The position numbers were made by a program, and so were the translations under genes. This document shows positions 11,397 through 22,838 of a DNA stretch of 64,000 nucleotides, one piece after another (position 1 is the stretch's first letter; every line of letters starts with the position of its first letter). Where the stretch lies: the NCBI RefSeq assembly GCF_958979055.1, contig NC_084896.1, positions 5,584,501 through 5,648,500 of the forward strand. Reading direction: 5' to 3'. The DNA is from Alnus glutinosa (Eukaryota; Streptophyta; Magnoliopsida; Fagales; Betulaceae). The notes beneath the pieces were generated by a model. It was not told the origin of the DNA and did no database searches. It saw only the letters and a program-made list of their open reading frames with translations.

Positions 11397-11860
11397 CCCA
11401 AACCTTGTGGCCTTGAGGGTTTGTACGTGTTTAATTAGTCGGTGAATAAGGGTCCTTTGGTCAATTGGTGGTTGATCAAGGGTTCGAAACCCTCACTAAG
11501 CCATTAGCCATGTCTTCTTCTTTTTTTTCTTCTTTTTTTGACTGTATGTGTAAATGTCTGCAATTCCGTTCTCGTGAAATGAGAAAGTAAAAATAAGTGG
11601 ATTGCTGAATTTATATATTATTTGAAGGAAAATGCTCTCTTTCTAATTTTTTTTTTTTTTTTTCAAAAGTGATTCTCATCATCCAACGAGAGATGGTGAT
11701 ATATTTTTCAAAATGCACAACTCTAGGAGATAGCCTTATTAATTGCAACTAGAAAAGTCTTTAAAAGATTATACTAACCAATTTCTTTCTCCTGGCTCAA
11801 TTAACTAATTGGCTACCAAAAATGAATGTTAAAACCTGATACCAGTTAGTTTTAGTCATT
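11397..11860. other. 3' flank of chitinase copy 1
   Basis: Downstream sequence partly shared with the copy 2 3' flank (for example GTGAAATGAGAAAGTAAAAA and GTGGATTGCTGAA), so it includes the 3' untranslated region and the end of the duplicated block. It contains poly-T runs at 11516-11538 and 11646-11663. No gene was seen before the LINE tail. Confidence 0.55.
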
Positions 11861-11935
11861 TTTTTCTTTTTCTTTTTTTTTTTAACAATGTAGAATCTCT
11901 TCATTGAAAGAACAAAATTGATCCCATATAAGGAT

Positions 11936-14900
11936 CTAGGGAGAAGAAAACTCCCTAAGTATAATATGCAAAATAAAACTACGAATCTCTTCAAGCCATA
12001 CATTATCAATCACATGGGTAGAGGCCTCCTTAGCCAAACAATGAGCAACATTATTGGTCTCTCTACCCACATGGACCACGGAAGCATGTCTAAGACCAAG
12101 AATCCCCTTCTTAATTCCATCAACAAAATGGCTTGCAGCATTTAAAATTAGAGAAGCGGAATTAACATCATCAACCACTTGTTTGCATACCCCTCCAAAA
12201 TTATCTCCATAAAACCTGCTGCTTTATAGAACAAAACAGCTTCTAAGGCCGCCATATATTCTGCCACTTTGGGTGCCGCCACAACATGTTTTGAAACAGC
12301 CCGTACACCCAAGACATTGCTAGTGTTGTCTCTAGCCACAATACCAATGCCAATTAATTGTTTTTTATCATTTACTGATGCATCCGAATTTACCTTAATA
12401 ATACCATCTGGCGGCGGCTTCCACAATGTCATTGCACTAACAGAATGCCGCACCCCATTGCGAGTGTTCAGCTCGTCTTCTCTTCTATTATACCTGCGGT
12501 ACTCATCAAGAAGAGCTACGGCTTCAGTGAAAATCACCTCAGGATGAGTGAAAATAGAATAAAAAATGAACTTATTCCTCCTCAGCCAAATTCTGCGAGA
12601 GAGCACAGCCATTAGCTCCATGTCTTCGGTACTAAACCTATCCAGACAAAACTCCACCAGCTGCATGAAAGACTCTCCCACAAAACAGTTTTTTGGAAAA
12701 TCAAAGTCCCCCTCCCCACACATCTTGAACTGCCGGGCAATTCCAAAGAGCATGAATACCTGATTCAGCATCTCTACAACAGCACAAGCATAACTCATTT
12801 TCCACAATTTTCCTTCCGAGTAGATTCGGTTTTGTGGGCAGGAGGTCATTACATGCACGCCATATAAAAATCTTGACATTATTCAGCACCCCCAACCTCC
12901 AAATGGTATACCAGACCTTATGACCCCCAACTTCCTTAGAAGTGCTTACATTATCCCGCGCTTCACTTCCATCCCTATATGATAGGCACTCCTCATAGAA
13001 AAAAATGACATTTGCGGTTCCTCTCCAAACAAGTCTATCTGGTGGTAGAGTAGGGCACAAGCGAATAGATACAATAACCTTGGCCACTTCTGGGCTGAAA
13101 ATCTCCGTGATGAATCCAGAATTCCACCCACACACCTCATGGTCAATAAGCACTGAAACTGTAGAAGAGTCGGGAATAACCTTGGGATGGGATTGCAATG
13201 TATAAGAAGTAGGCGTTGGGAGCCACCTGTCTTGCCAAATTTTAATGCTCCTTCCATCCCAATTCGCCATATCAGCCCTTCTTGTAGTAGTTCCTTGGCC
13301 GACATCAAACTTCTCCACACATAGGAAGGTTTGTTACCCAACTCAGAACACAAAAAAGAAACCTGTGGAAAATATTTGGCCTTGAGTACTTGAGCAACAA
13401 GAGAATTGGGATCCTGTACAAGCCTTCACCCTTGCTTAGCCAACAAGGCCTTGTTAAAAATGTTGAGCTTCCGAAATCCCAACCCCCCTACTGCCTTTGA
13501 TTTTCCCATTTTTTCCCAAGACATCCAGTGAACATTTGTCTCTTTCGCCATATGCCCCCACCAAAACCGTTGCATCATACTTTGTAAATCTCTACAAAGG
13601 GTAGCAGGAAGTAGAAACACACTCATACTATAGGTGGGAATTGCCTGTACGACCGCCTTGAGAAGAATCTCCTTACCTGCCTGAGATAGGAATCTAACCT
13701 TCCAATTGTTTAACCTATGCTGAACCCGATCTTTAATGTTATTAAAAGATTGGATTTTGGATTTGCCAATAATGGACGGCAATCCAAGGTAGGTATCTAT
13801 CCGTTGAGTCTCAGAAATTCCAGATGAGGTAAGAATCTCCTGTCTTTTGGCTGCACTTGTGTTCCGACTGAATATAATAGAAGTCTTGTGGATATTCACC
13901 TTTTGTCCCGACCCAGCTTCATAGACTTCTAGAATCCTCATTAAGCGCCTCCATTCAACTGAGTTTGCTTTGCAAAAAAGTAGGCTGTCATCCGCAAACA
14001 ATAGATGACTAAGCCTTGGTCCACGAGGGGATGCAGGAACCCCAGTGATTACTCCCGTATCTGCATCCTAAGTGATCAATGCACTGAAAGCTTCAGCACA
14101 AAACAGGAACAGATAAGGAGAAATAGGATCTCCCTGCCGTATACCCCTCGTAGGCTTGATCTTCCCCACCGAACGGCTATTTACCACCACGGAGTATGAA
14201 ACCGTCCGTACACAACTCATCACCAACTGAATCCATCTATCCTCAAAACCAAGCTTCCGCATAACTGATTCCAAAAAGGCCCACTCCACCCTATTATAGG
14301 ATTATATCTAACTTCAACCCCATATAGCCTACCTTGCTCCACATCTGGGTCTGCATTGTATGCATTGTCTCATATGCCATGATGATGTTATCTGTGATCA
14401 AACGCCCAAGAATAAAAGCACTCTGGGATGGTGAAATAATATCTGGCAGCATTTCCTTTAGCCGGTTTGCCAAGACTTTAGAAATTAATTTATAAATGAT
14501 ATTACATAAACTAATAAGTCTAAAGTCAGTGACACTACGTGGAGATGCAACTTTAGGAATCAAAGCAATATTTGTTACATTAATCATTAGATCCAGATAA
14601 CCAGTACTGAAGAAAAACATAATTGCATTGCAAACCTCCTGGTGAATTGTAGCCCAATTATGCTGGAAGAAACTGGTAGTAAACCCATCCGGACCCGAGA
14701 CCTTCAAAGTTGCCATTTGATTCAGTGTTGTACCAATCTCTTCCAAAGTGAAATCAGCCAAGAGTCTTCTATTCATAGCCTGAGTAACCTTTCTCTGGAT
14801 AAATCTGGTGCTGGCTTTAGCCTTTAAGCTAGTCCCTGCCTTAAACAAGGTTTGAAAATAATGCACAAAGGCCCCCTCAATTTCCTCCTTATTAAAGCAC

Positions 14901-16060
14901 TGTCTTCCTTCCTGATCAATAATACTTTCTACATGATGGCTTCTGTGATTTTTATTAGCACTAGCATGAAAACACCAAACAATTCTCCTTCACTCTTTGC
15001 TTCCATTTAATCTCTTCTTGTTCAAGGAGAGAGTGCATTTCATCTTTAACTTGATACTCCTCTAAATCACAATCAGGCTCCAGCATTTGAAGAAATTGCA
15101 ATTCCTGCTTCTTCCCTCTTATTTTTTTCCTCCAAATTACCACCTTCCTTTCTCACCCACTTCTGGAACACCCTTTGGCAACCTTTTAAATTATTCCTCA
15201 GTTTGGTCCATGCAGTCTCCCAGGAGTCACGAACCCTCCATACCTGTTTTACCAACTTCCCATAATCCTTATGCTTTTCCCAGCTTGCTTCATACTTGAA
15301 CTGTCTTTGCTTACGCCAAGCCATAACATGGTGTTTGGAGAAAAACACAAGGAGAGGCTTGTGATCTGAGCAATTCCTAGGCAAAACATCAACACTGATC
15401 ACATCAGAAAACCGGCTCCACTCATGGTTGGTAACTACCCTGTCAAGCCTTTCTCGTGTGATACCTCCATTCATTCGATCATTACACCATGTATATCTTG
15501 GTCCTACAAAACCCAAGTCCAAAAGGTTGCAATCGGATAGGGCCTTTTGGAATGACTCCATTTGGACTCGAGGCAGGGAGGTATTGCTAGATTTTTCTCC
15601 CAATGAAACAATCTCATTAAAATCTCCTAGGCAGAGCCATGGAGTTGGTGAAAGTGTTGCCAAGTGCCGAAGCAACGCCCAAGAAAATTGTTGCTTAGAG
15701 ACCTCAGGATGACCATAAAATCCAGTTAGCTTCCAAGAAGCTCCAAAGGGGAGTCCTTAATCACTGCATTTATATGATTATTGCTAAAATTCTGTATCTC
15801 AACCACCGCAGAAGACTTCCAAAGAAGAATCAAACCCCCACTCTTCCCACGGCAATCCACTACAAACATATTATCAAAACCAGTTTTAGAAGGTAGAAAG
15901 TTAACCCTCTATCGTGTCACTTTGGTTTCCATAAGGAAGACCAAAGTAGGCTTCTTATCCTTTACCAGACGGCAAAGGGACCGGACTGTCGGGGGGTTCC
16001 CAAGCCCCCGCTAGTTCCAACTTAGAGCAATCATGGCGTTCGGCGGAGATGCTCCACAGC
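11936..16060 (-). pseudogene. LINE ORF2: endonuclease, reverse transcriptase, RNase H (broken)
   Basis: Minus-strand fragments in order: endonuclease (16014-15100, with LCLGDFNEI and SDHKPLLVFF), reverse transcriptase (about 14870-13430, with SLCNIIYKLISKVLANR, GIRQGDPISPYLF and the FADDSLLF active-site box at about 14001), zf-RVT (about 13318-12800) and a plant-type RNase H (about 12550-11936, with VGRETNNVAHCLAKEA). Stops and frameshifts separate these blocks (for example at 15907-15909, 14290 and 14070). A C-terminal RNase H is typical of plant L1 elements. No functional protein is expected. Confidence 0.85.
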
Positions 16061-16649
16061 CTCCACCGAAAACCCCCTGCTAGGATTAGTACGCCCAACA
16101 TACTTCCTCTCCTTATTTGATGACCCCCCTTCTCGACTTAGCTTTCGTTTTCCAACCTGCCCTTCCACAAACACTTTCTCTTTCTCCTTAACCGAAAGAT
16201 TTCCAGAGAAACTCCCCTGCTTACCACTCTTCTTCCCTCCTTTTGAATAAAATCTGGTTGACCCTTGTGAGCGAACCTCACTAGCAGAGAAATTGTTCTC
16301 AGCCTCAAGTTGTTTTTGGAAAAGTTTCTAATCTGTTCATCGGCATTGTTGGAGATAAGCTAATGTGTGGTTGACTTGATTTACACGTGTTTGAGACAGG
16401 GGTGCTGCTAGATACAACTTTGGAGAAATAGGACGTGGCATTTGTGTAATGTCCTAGAAAATATTTAATGGGTTTATTAGGATAAAAATAAAATAAGTCT
16501 ATTTGGTGTGTTTAGTTTGATCCTATAGACTTGTAAATTGTAGTTAAGAAAAGAAAAATGTAAGAGAATATTTTTAAGTTTAAAAAGAATTAGGAATTTC
16601 AATGAAATTACAAAAGAAATAAGAATTAAGAAAAATAAAAGAAGTAAGA

Positions 16650-16653
<4 letters not shown>

Positions 16654-16722
<69 letters not shown>
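16654..16722. repeat. (TA)n microsatellite
   Basis: About 34 uninterrupted TA units inside the LTR-like insert. Confidence 0.95.
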
Positions 16723-16726
<4 letters not shown>

Positions 16727-18290
16727 CTGGGCCGCCGACCTTTCATTTTAAAGGACGTACGGCCGAATCTGAAATGGCCATTCGGCCATTTCAGGACTAA
16801 AGGGCGTCAAGCCCTTCAGTTAAGAAAAAAAAAAAAAGTAACGTGATAGTGTAGAAAGGTAACGTGTGCGCCTCACTTATGAAAAAGGAATGAGGCAGTG
16901 TGCCTCATTCCTTCAGACCGTGATAGTGTAGAAAGAGGGGAGGGGAGGTTTAACACCATATTGATACAAAAGTCTAGATTTACAAAGATCCAACGGTCGG
17001 ATCTTCAATCCATTTTCGAAAACGTGATCCTTGCACTTGGATCTACGTTTTTACCGATTATTTTAAGGTAAAACACTAAACTCATGATTTCATGATTTTT
17101 GGGTAAAATCCTAAATATGAGTTTAATCCTCTATGTTCTTTAGGTATTTGAGTTTATTGAAGCTTACTTGAGGCTACTCAAATTTTGAGTTGAAGTTTGG
17201 TGAATTTGAGTAAGTTTTCCTCAAGCCTTAATTTTTGGGCATTTGATATTTGTAGGATTTTAGGAGATTAACATTTAGTAAATGCCATTGTGTTAATAAA
17301 TATTGTTATTGGGTGTTAAGTTTGGGAAAACCCTAATTTAATGGATGGAATTAATTTGAGGTTTTTAATTGTTTAAAATTAGATTGTTAATTTATGTGCT
17401 AATTGTGGTGATAGTGATGATTAACCCTAAATTAACCATGAGTTTTATAAAATAAATAAATAAATAAAAATTGGTGGGGTTGGGTTTTGATGTTAGTAAC
17501 TTGTATAAAATTAGGGATTTTACTTATAAGCTTAGAAATATTGTTAAGTATGAGTTTAGGCAATTGATGGGTAAAATAGTCATTGGGAAATTCAAAGGGA
17601 AAATTAATGTAACTATTGGATAGAAACTAAATAGATGCAATGTGTTATGTACAGCGGTACTTTGGGGATTGAGCCTAGGACTTGTTAGTGTTGGTGTGCA
17701 AGCAATCAGGTGATATTTTACTCACTGAGAAACCGTTATTTTTATATATTATAGAATTGCAAAATATATATGTTGTTTCATAAATCCGAACCAACTGTAT
17801 GTTGAATATATCTGTTTTGTGGATTTGAGTACTTTAGAGTATGTTCAAATATATCAAGGATAGTTTCAGAGTAAAGTATAGTGTGTTGTATGTTTTGGAT
17901 GAAATATTAAAATGTTTAGAAAGTATGATTTATCAGCATGGTACAGTAAAGCAATATTTACTAGTCAAGCAAAGAGCATAGAGCATGTAGTATAGAGCAT
18001 GAGCATACAGTAACCCTACAATAACCCAGCGGCAGGCCAGTAACAGTTCAGTTCAGCAGTTTATCAGCAGCACATCAGCATGCATAGCATACATAGCATG
18101 ATTTAAATTGTGTGATGTTTTCATGATATAGAATATTGCAATTATTATGCTAGACGTATTAGTATGCCTAAGAGTTTTAATGGCAAAAGAGGTTATGTAT
18201 ACTGCTATCGTCTAGTTGCATAATTTTAGAACATTGAGCTTGGATGAACAAGAATATTGTCATGGTTCGGTATGAGTAATACAGTGTCCT

Positions 18291-18650
18291 AGGAGTAGGT
18301 AGATGAATTGTCGTGGCACGTGAGTAAGAAGTGCTTGGATACTCGAGTTTTACTCTAGTAACCGCATGGACAACTATGTCCTCGACATGAAGTTGTAATG
18401 CCCTAGGATTCCGTGTTAACCATGATCGGAAAATGATAGTAAGCTTGTACTAAAGAGCGAGATGGCATGTTTTAAGCTTAGTGTGCTTGGTTTTGACGCT
18501 ATTGGTTGCGATATCAGTGTGGCTTGGGAGTAGGTAGATGAATTGTCGTAGCACATCAGTAAGAAGTGTTTGGATATCAAAGTCTTACTCTAGTAACCGC
18601 ATGGACAACTATGTGCTTTGACATGAAGTTGTAATGCCCTGAGGCACAGT
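18291..18650. repeat. Internal ~120-bp direct repeat in the LTR-like insert
   Basis: Two diverged copies, about 18291-18405 and 18529-18640, share GAGTAGGTAGATGAATTGTC, TACTCTAGTAACCGCATGG and ATGAAGTTGTAATGCCCT. They lie about 240 bp apart. Confidence 0.75.
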
Positions 18651-19659
18651 GTCATCACAGTTAATAACGTTAGATCTATGTGCATTTGAGCTACCAACAT
18701 AAAAGTATTATTGTAGGTGGGTTTATACGTGGTTGTTTCCAAGCCAATGGAACTTCTACGTATGGGTCCAACTACATAGTATGCTTTAAATGTTTTCTGA
18801 TAGTCGGTGTTTGCTATATCAGCTATGGGGGTTTTCAAACAAAATTTTATAAATTAGTAGCTGTTATAGTGTACGCGAGACTAAAAAGAAAAGTTGGTTC
18901 TTTGCGAAAACTCAGTTAGTTTAATATCACTGAGGTCTCGGTATTATGTACTGAGGCGGTGAACTCATCATTTCACCTATACGGATGTGGCAAACCCCCA
19001 CAACCGTATAGATGATGTCCATTTGACTGCAGGTACACCTGACTTAGAGGAGGACCCCGTAGCTGCGTATTTGAGATATTACGATTGAAGCACACCGCGA
19101 CAGTCGTATTGAGTTGGACTATGGAGTTCACTCTTTTGGGGTATTTTGTATATGGCTAGTGACGTAGGTATCACATATTCTTTTGTGTAGCCATTCTTTT
19201 GTATTAGTGGAATTGTAAGCCTTAAACAGTTAGACAGATATATGGCTCTTTTGTATGAACCACATGTATATTTAGATGTGCTTTCCGTTATAAGATGTAA
19301 CGTTATGATTATTCCGTTGTTAGATATTACTCTGAGTATCAGGTACATGATATGGAGCATGTATGTATGTTGGCTGAGCGATACGTAGTCGTGCCACTGT
19401 GATGACCCTTTTATATTTTATAAACATTTTATACACAAAAAAAAAAAAAAAAAAAAAAAAATGGGTCGTCACAATTTGGGTTCCAATCTAGTTGTACCTC
19501 ATGCAACCCATCCCCCACCGGTTGCCATTTCATTCGGCCCACTATTGAGTCCTAGCTCCCCTTATAACGAGGTGAAGGCCCATTAGCCAAGCCCATATCC
19601 GATTCTGCTACATTTGTAAACAAAGGAATGTTAGTGATTTTATTAAAAAAAAAAAAAAA

Positions 19660-20222
19660 AAAAGAATTGTTGTAGGAATATTGAGAACCCAAAAGCACAA
19701 ACATGAACGAACATCTCGTCTGAAAACATACTACTAATATCCCATTACTTTGAAACCATACTTTTTTCTTTTTTCTTTTTTTTTTTTCTTTTTGGCTATA
19801 TAACCATTTAAGACAACAATTGAACTATACTGACTATAAAAAAACCAATTTTAACAATCTTATAAGCACTTAAATGAGTCTTGCAAATATTCTTACCGAT
19901 CAAAATAACATATTATCACACAATTGCATGAAAATTGAGAATCCAAAAACACAAACATGATATAGCCTGAACTATTAGATAACAACTAAAATGCCTATAC
20001 TACTAACATATTTGTTGAAAGGGGAAAGTGCCTCCTTTTTTGTCATAGGTTCGTTTTGGCTTTGGGTATAGGATTTAGTGTTTTCATCTACATTGTATTT
20101 TGTGTTTTTAGGTATTAACCTCTTATTGGACATTGTAAAAGATAGGTTTTACACCACATCTGGACATATGGCTTTTTCTTTTTCTTTTCTTTTCTTTTTT
20201 TTTTCTTTTTTTTTTGTTTTGA
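19660..20222. other. Intergenic, short direct repeats
   Basis: No gene seen. The motif ATTGAGAAyCCAAAArCACA occurs near 19680 and again near 19935, suggesting an old local duplication. Poly-T runs lie at 19760-19790 and 20170-20215. Confidence 0.5.
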
Positions 20223-20237
20223 AATAAACTTGCATAA

Positions 20238-21230
20238 ACGAACGACTTGCTCTCGAGAAACCCTAGCTGCTAGGGTTTTCTCTTTGCTTTCTGGTTTGAG
20301 GGGGAGGGGGCTTGCCCCCTGACCCCCTATTTTTGTTTTCTTTGATTTGTTTCTACTTTCTGTCTTTATTGTTTCAGTCGGCACTGAGCCGTCAGCCGTG
20401 GGCTACTGTTGTTTCTTCTCTCTTAGTGTCGTTTTCTGAAACCAAGAGGTAAACGGTAATTTTCAAACATCCTTCTGAGGACTTAGAAGTTTAAGGGTTT
20501 CAATCTATTGATGGGTTGATTTGGGTAAGGTTCCGGCCAGCAGCCACTTAGTGGAAGGAAAGTATTTTGGCTCGATTTACAAGCCACTTGTTTTTGGCGC
20601 TAGATCTATGATTCCCCGTTAATATCTGCATGTCACGCGCCCCTCCAGGGTGTTCGACGTCGTCCTCCATCTCTATCGCACTCAGGCATGTTTTCCCTGA
20701 CTGTCCATACAACAGAGCGTGGTGTGCACATGCTAGCAAGCACTCCTCTCTCGCCGGTGTGCATGTGTTGGCTCCATCATCTCCTCCAATCCGTGGTTGG
20801 CAGTTCTCGGGAGTTTTTGTGGTTTTTCTGATGGTGGGTAGTCTTCTGGTGCGGGAGCGTGGTATACAGGTGCCATCACTGGCAACTCCATGTGCTTATT
20901 TTAGCCGGCCAGTTTTGTTTTGTTATTGTTCTAGTTTTTTAAGTTTGTGTTATGTTATTACCCTTGCAGCCTGCCACGGTAGATTTTAGATCTAAATTGG
21001 ATTGTAATAACTGTTTTTATATCAGAATCTACACTCTCTTATCTCCTCTAGTAGAACTTATATGCAAAGAGAGGCTTGTATTATTTGTACATATGCTTTT
21101 ACAGCTACTCAACAAGTCAAGATTCAGTCCTGAACTTTGTTTTAAGAATCTTTGTATCCCTAATTACTGCCACTGACCCTTTGGATCTCATATTATAATG
21201 AAGATTTATCCTTGTTAAAATAAATAAATA
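20238..21230 (+). mobile_element. Short non-LTR retroposon with 15-bp target duplication
   Basis: A ~990-bp segment is flanked by AATAAACTTGCATAA (20223-20237) and AATAAACTTGTATAA (21231-21245), one mismatch in 15. The right end has a repetitive A-rich tail (TTAAAATAAATAAATA) after a stretch resembling LINE 3' ends (GAAGATTTATCCTTGTT). The left part is GC-richer (AAACCCTAGCTGCTAGGG, GGGGGAGGGGGCTTGCC). No RT domain is seen, so it is an internally deleted LINE derivative or a large SINE-like element. Confidence 0.65.
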
Positions 21231-21245
21231 AATAAACTTGTATAA

Positions 21246-22115
21246 GTGGGAACCAAAAGGCTCTCGGATTCCATTATTGCTTTGTAACAACTTCCCTAAT
21301 TAATGGGTATCAATAAAAAGAAAAAAGTTAAAAAGAAAAAAATTAAAAAGTAAAAAAAAATTAAAAAAAAAAAAAAAAAAAATCTTTAATGGGTAACAAA
21401 ACAAATAATATTATGGATTGCCGCGATGGGTGTACAAGATAATGATAAATATAATCTTATTCAAACTTCTTCTTCACCGTCAAACCGAGATATTTATATA
21501 ATATAATTATTAAGACTATGAAAAGTAAAATATAAAAGAAAGGCAAAGTCATGTGGACCGTCTGTACGTAGGGTAGGGCGGTGGCGTAGGGTCGCTCTCC
21601 AGGTCCAGGGCACCAAAACCTATTTTCAACTTTAATTTCAAAACGCGCTAATTAATGGTCATCACGTTGGAAAAAATGGTGTCTGCCGTGTCCTAATTTT
21701 CTGGGGAATTCTCCATCACTTTCCTTGGGCATGCGTATCCTTGCTTTTCCTACTTCACTTTATAAAAAGGAAATTCATTTTCCAAAGGCTAAAGTTTCAT
21801 GCATTATTTTGTCTACTTGGTTTCTTGATGTTGAAATGGTCAAATTGCATCTATCATGCATGCTTACCAAACAAAATTTTGGAACTATATATGTTTTTTT
21901 GAGCAATGCTAGCTAGGCCTCAATAATTTAGAACAGTAAACTTGGGGCCCCCGATTTAGGCCGACACGATAAAGCCACGCGGAGTCATGCATTTTGACCG
22001 GCTCACAAGAGCTTGTCAATAAGCCACAAGAGCATGGCATCTAATCAGATTATAGACATAACCTGCCAATTAGCCATATATAATTCGGTGGCACAATTGG
22101 ACATGGCCATACTAT
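21246..22115. other. Duplicated upstream region of chitinase copy 2
   Basis: No gene. The stretch 21431-21535 (GTGTACAAGATAATGATAAA onward) matches 8251-8345, marking the outer part of the segmental duplication. A-rich simple sequence occupies 21310-21382. Confidence 0.6.
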
Positions 22116-22124
22116 AAGGAGAAT

Positions 22125-22244
22125 GAGAAATGATTTCTATACTCATTTCTCACAACAGCCCCACAACAAGCTGACGTGGCTGGTAATATTTTATTACCAG
22201 CCACGTCAACTTGTTGTGAGAAATGAGTGAAGGGATCATTTCTC
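22125..22244. mobile_element. MULE-type MITE, 120 bp, 9-bp TSD
   Basis: Near-perfect fold-back element with termini GAGAAATGAT...ATCATTTCTC, flanked by identical 9-bp repeats AAGGAGAAT (22116-22124 and 22245-22253). The centre is TGACGTGGCTGGTAATATTT and its complement. Nine-base duplications point to the Mutator superfamily. It lies about 600 bp upstream of chitinase copy 2. Confidence 0.85.
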
Positions 22245-22549
22245 AAGGAGAATATATATTTGCGATCATTTCATTTCATGTATCATCACACAAACATTCT
22301 CTCAACAAATTAACAATTTAATTAGCTCTCATTAATTCTCAAAGCAATTCTCATCATTTACCTTTGCTAACTTAAACGTAGGAGATCAAGTTGGTTCTTA
22401 ATTCTTTGCTGACAACTCCTGACAGATTTCAAACTGCTCTACTCTTTCTTTCATATGGCTAAACCAGACCGTGCGATGAACCAAGTCTTTTTTATAATGT
22501 CATAAAGATTGATATCTGTTTGTGTTGCGTGCTGTTTTACAGGTACGCT

Positions 22550-22561
22550 ATGAGATGACGT
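22550..22561 (+). promoter_or_regulatory. Conserved TGACGT-containing motif upstream of chitinase copy 2
   Basis: ATGAGATGACGT is identical to 9440-9451 in the copy 1 promoter. It is a possible TGA/bZIP site; function is inference. Confidence 0.35.
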
Positions 22562-22769
22562 GTGAATAATGTTTAATAATTATCTATAGCAATCAAGTAC
22601 GAGAAGTTAAAGATTTTCAAAGCCGCCCAGGTGCAACTTTTTCTCCCTTTGTTAAATTAATGCTACTAGATAAGATGAGCTGAAATCAGCCATCGTTATT
22701 GAAGAAGGTCCAAAACAATTAAAGATAAACAAACAAAACTTAATCCCTCGATCTATGCCTACCACCCCC

Positions 22770-22777
22770 TATAAATA
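22770..22777 (+). promoter_or_regulatory. TATA box of chitinase copy 2
   Basis: TATAAATA lies 69 bp before the start codon, as in copy 1, within a conserved proximal promoter. Confidence 0.7.
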
Positions 22778-22838
22778 CCAAACCACATCGATCAACCTCT
22801 TCAAACATCAGTTACTAGAAAAATAAACAAATAAGAAA

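Larger units (their letters stand above)
16445..19473. mobile_element. 3.0-kb solo-LTR-like insertion inside the LINE
   Basis: The segment begins TGTAATGTCC, ends GGGTCGTCACA (TG...CA) and is flanked by the perfect 5-bp repeat ATTTG (16440-16444 and 19474-19478), the signature of LTR retroelement integration. It has no long reading frame, and its two ends do not resemble each other as direct repeats. That fits one very long LTR left by recombination, or a non-coding element. It contains a (TA)n run (16654-16722), an internal duplication (18291-18650) and a poly-A run (19437-19460) near the right end. Orientation is not determined. Confidence 0.7.
11861..19640 (-). mobile_element. Decayed L1-type LINE retrotransposon, split by an LTR insertion
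   Basis: Read on the minus strand, ORF1-like sequence (about 19640-19474 and 16439-16075), then endonuclease, reverse transcriptase, zf-RVT and RNase H domains, follow in order. They end at a T-run (11861-11883) that is the poly(A) tail on the minus strand. The 3,029-bp insert 16445-19473 is excluded from the LINE proper, which is therefore about 4.7 kb. Reading frames are broken many times, so it is dead. Its 5' limit is approximate and no target duplication was recognised. Confidence 0.85.
16075..19640 (-). pseudogene. LINE ORF1 (nucleic-acid-binding protein) remnants
   Basis: The minus strand reads LFQKQLEAENN and RFYSKGGKKSGKQGSF and is rich in basic and Ser residues, as in the C-terminal half of plant LINE ORF1. 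The frame continues across the LTR insertion into 19474-19640 (NGPSPRYKGS and LDWNPN) once 16445-19473 and one ATTTG copy are removed. That supports the insertion model. At least three stops are present. Confidence 0.6.
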
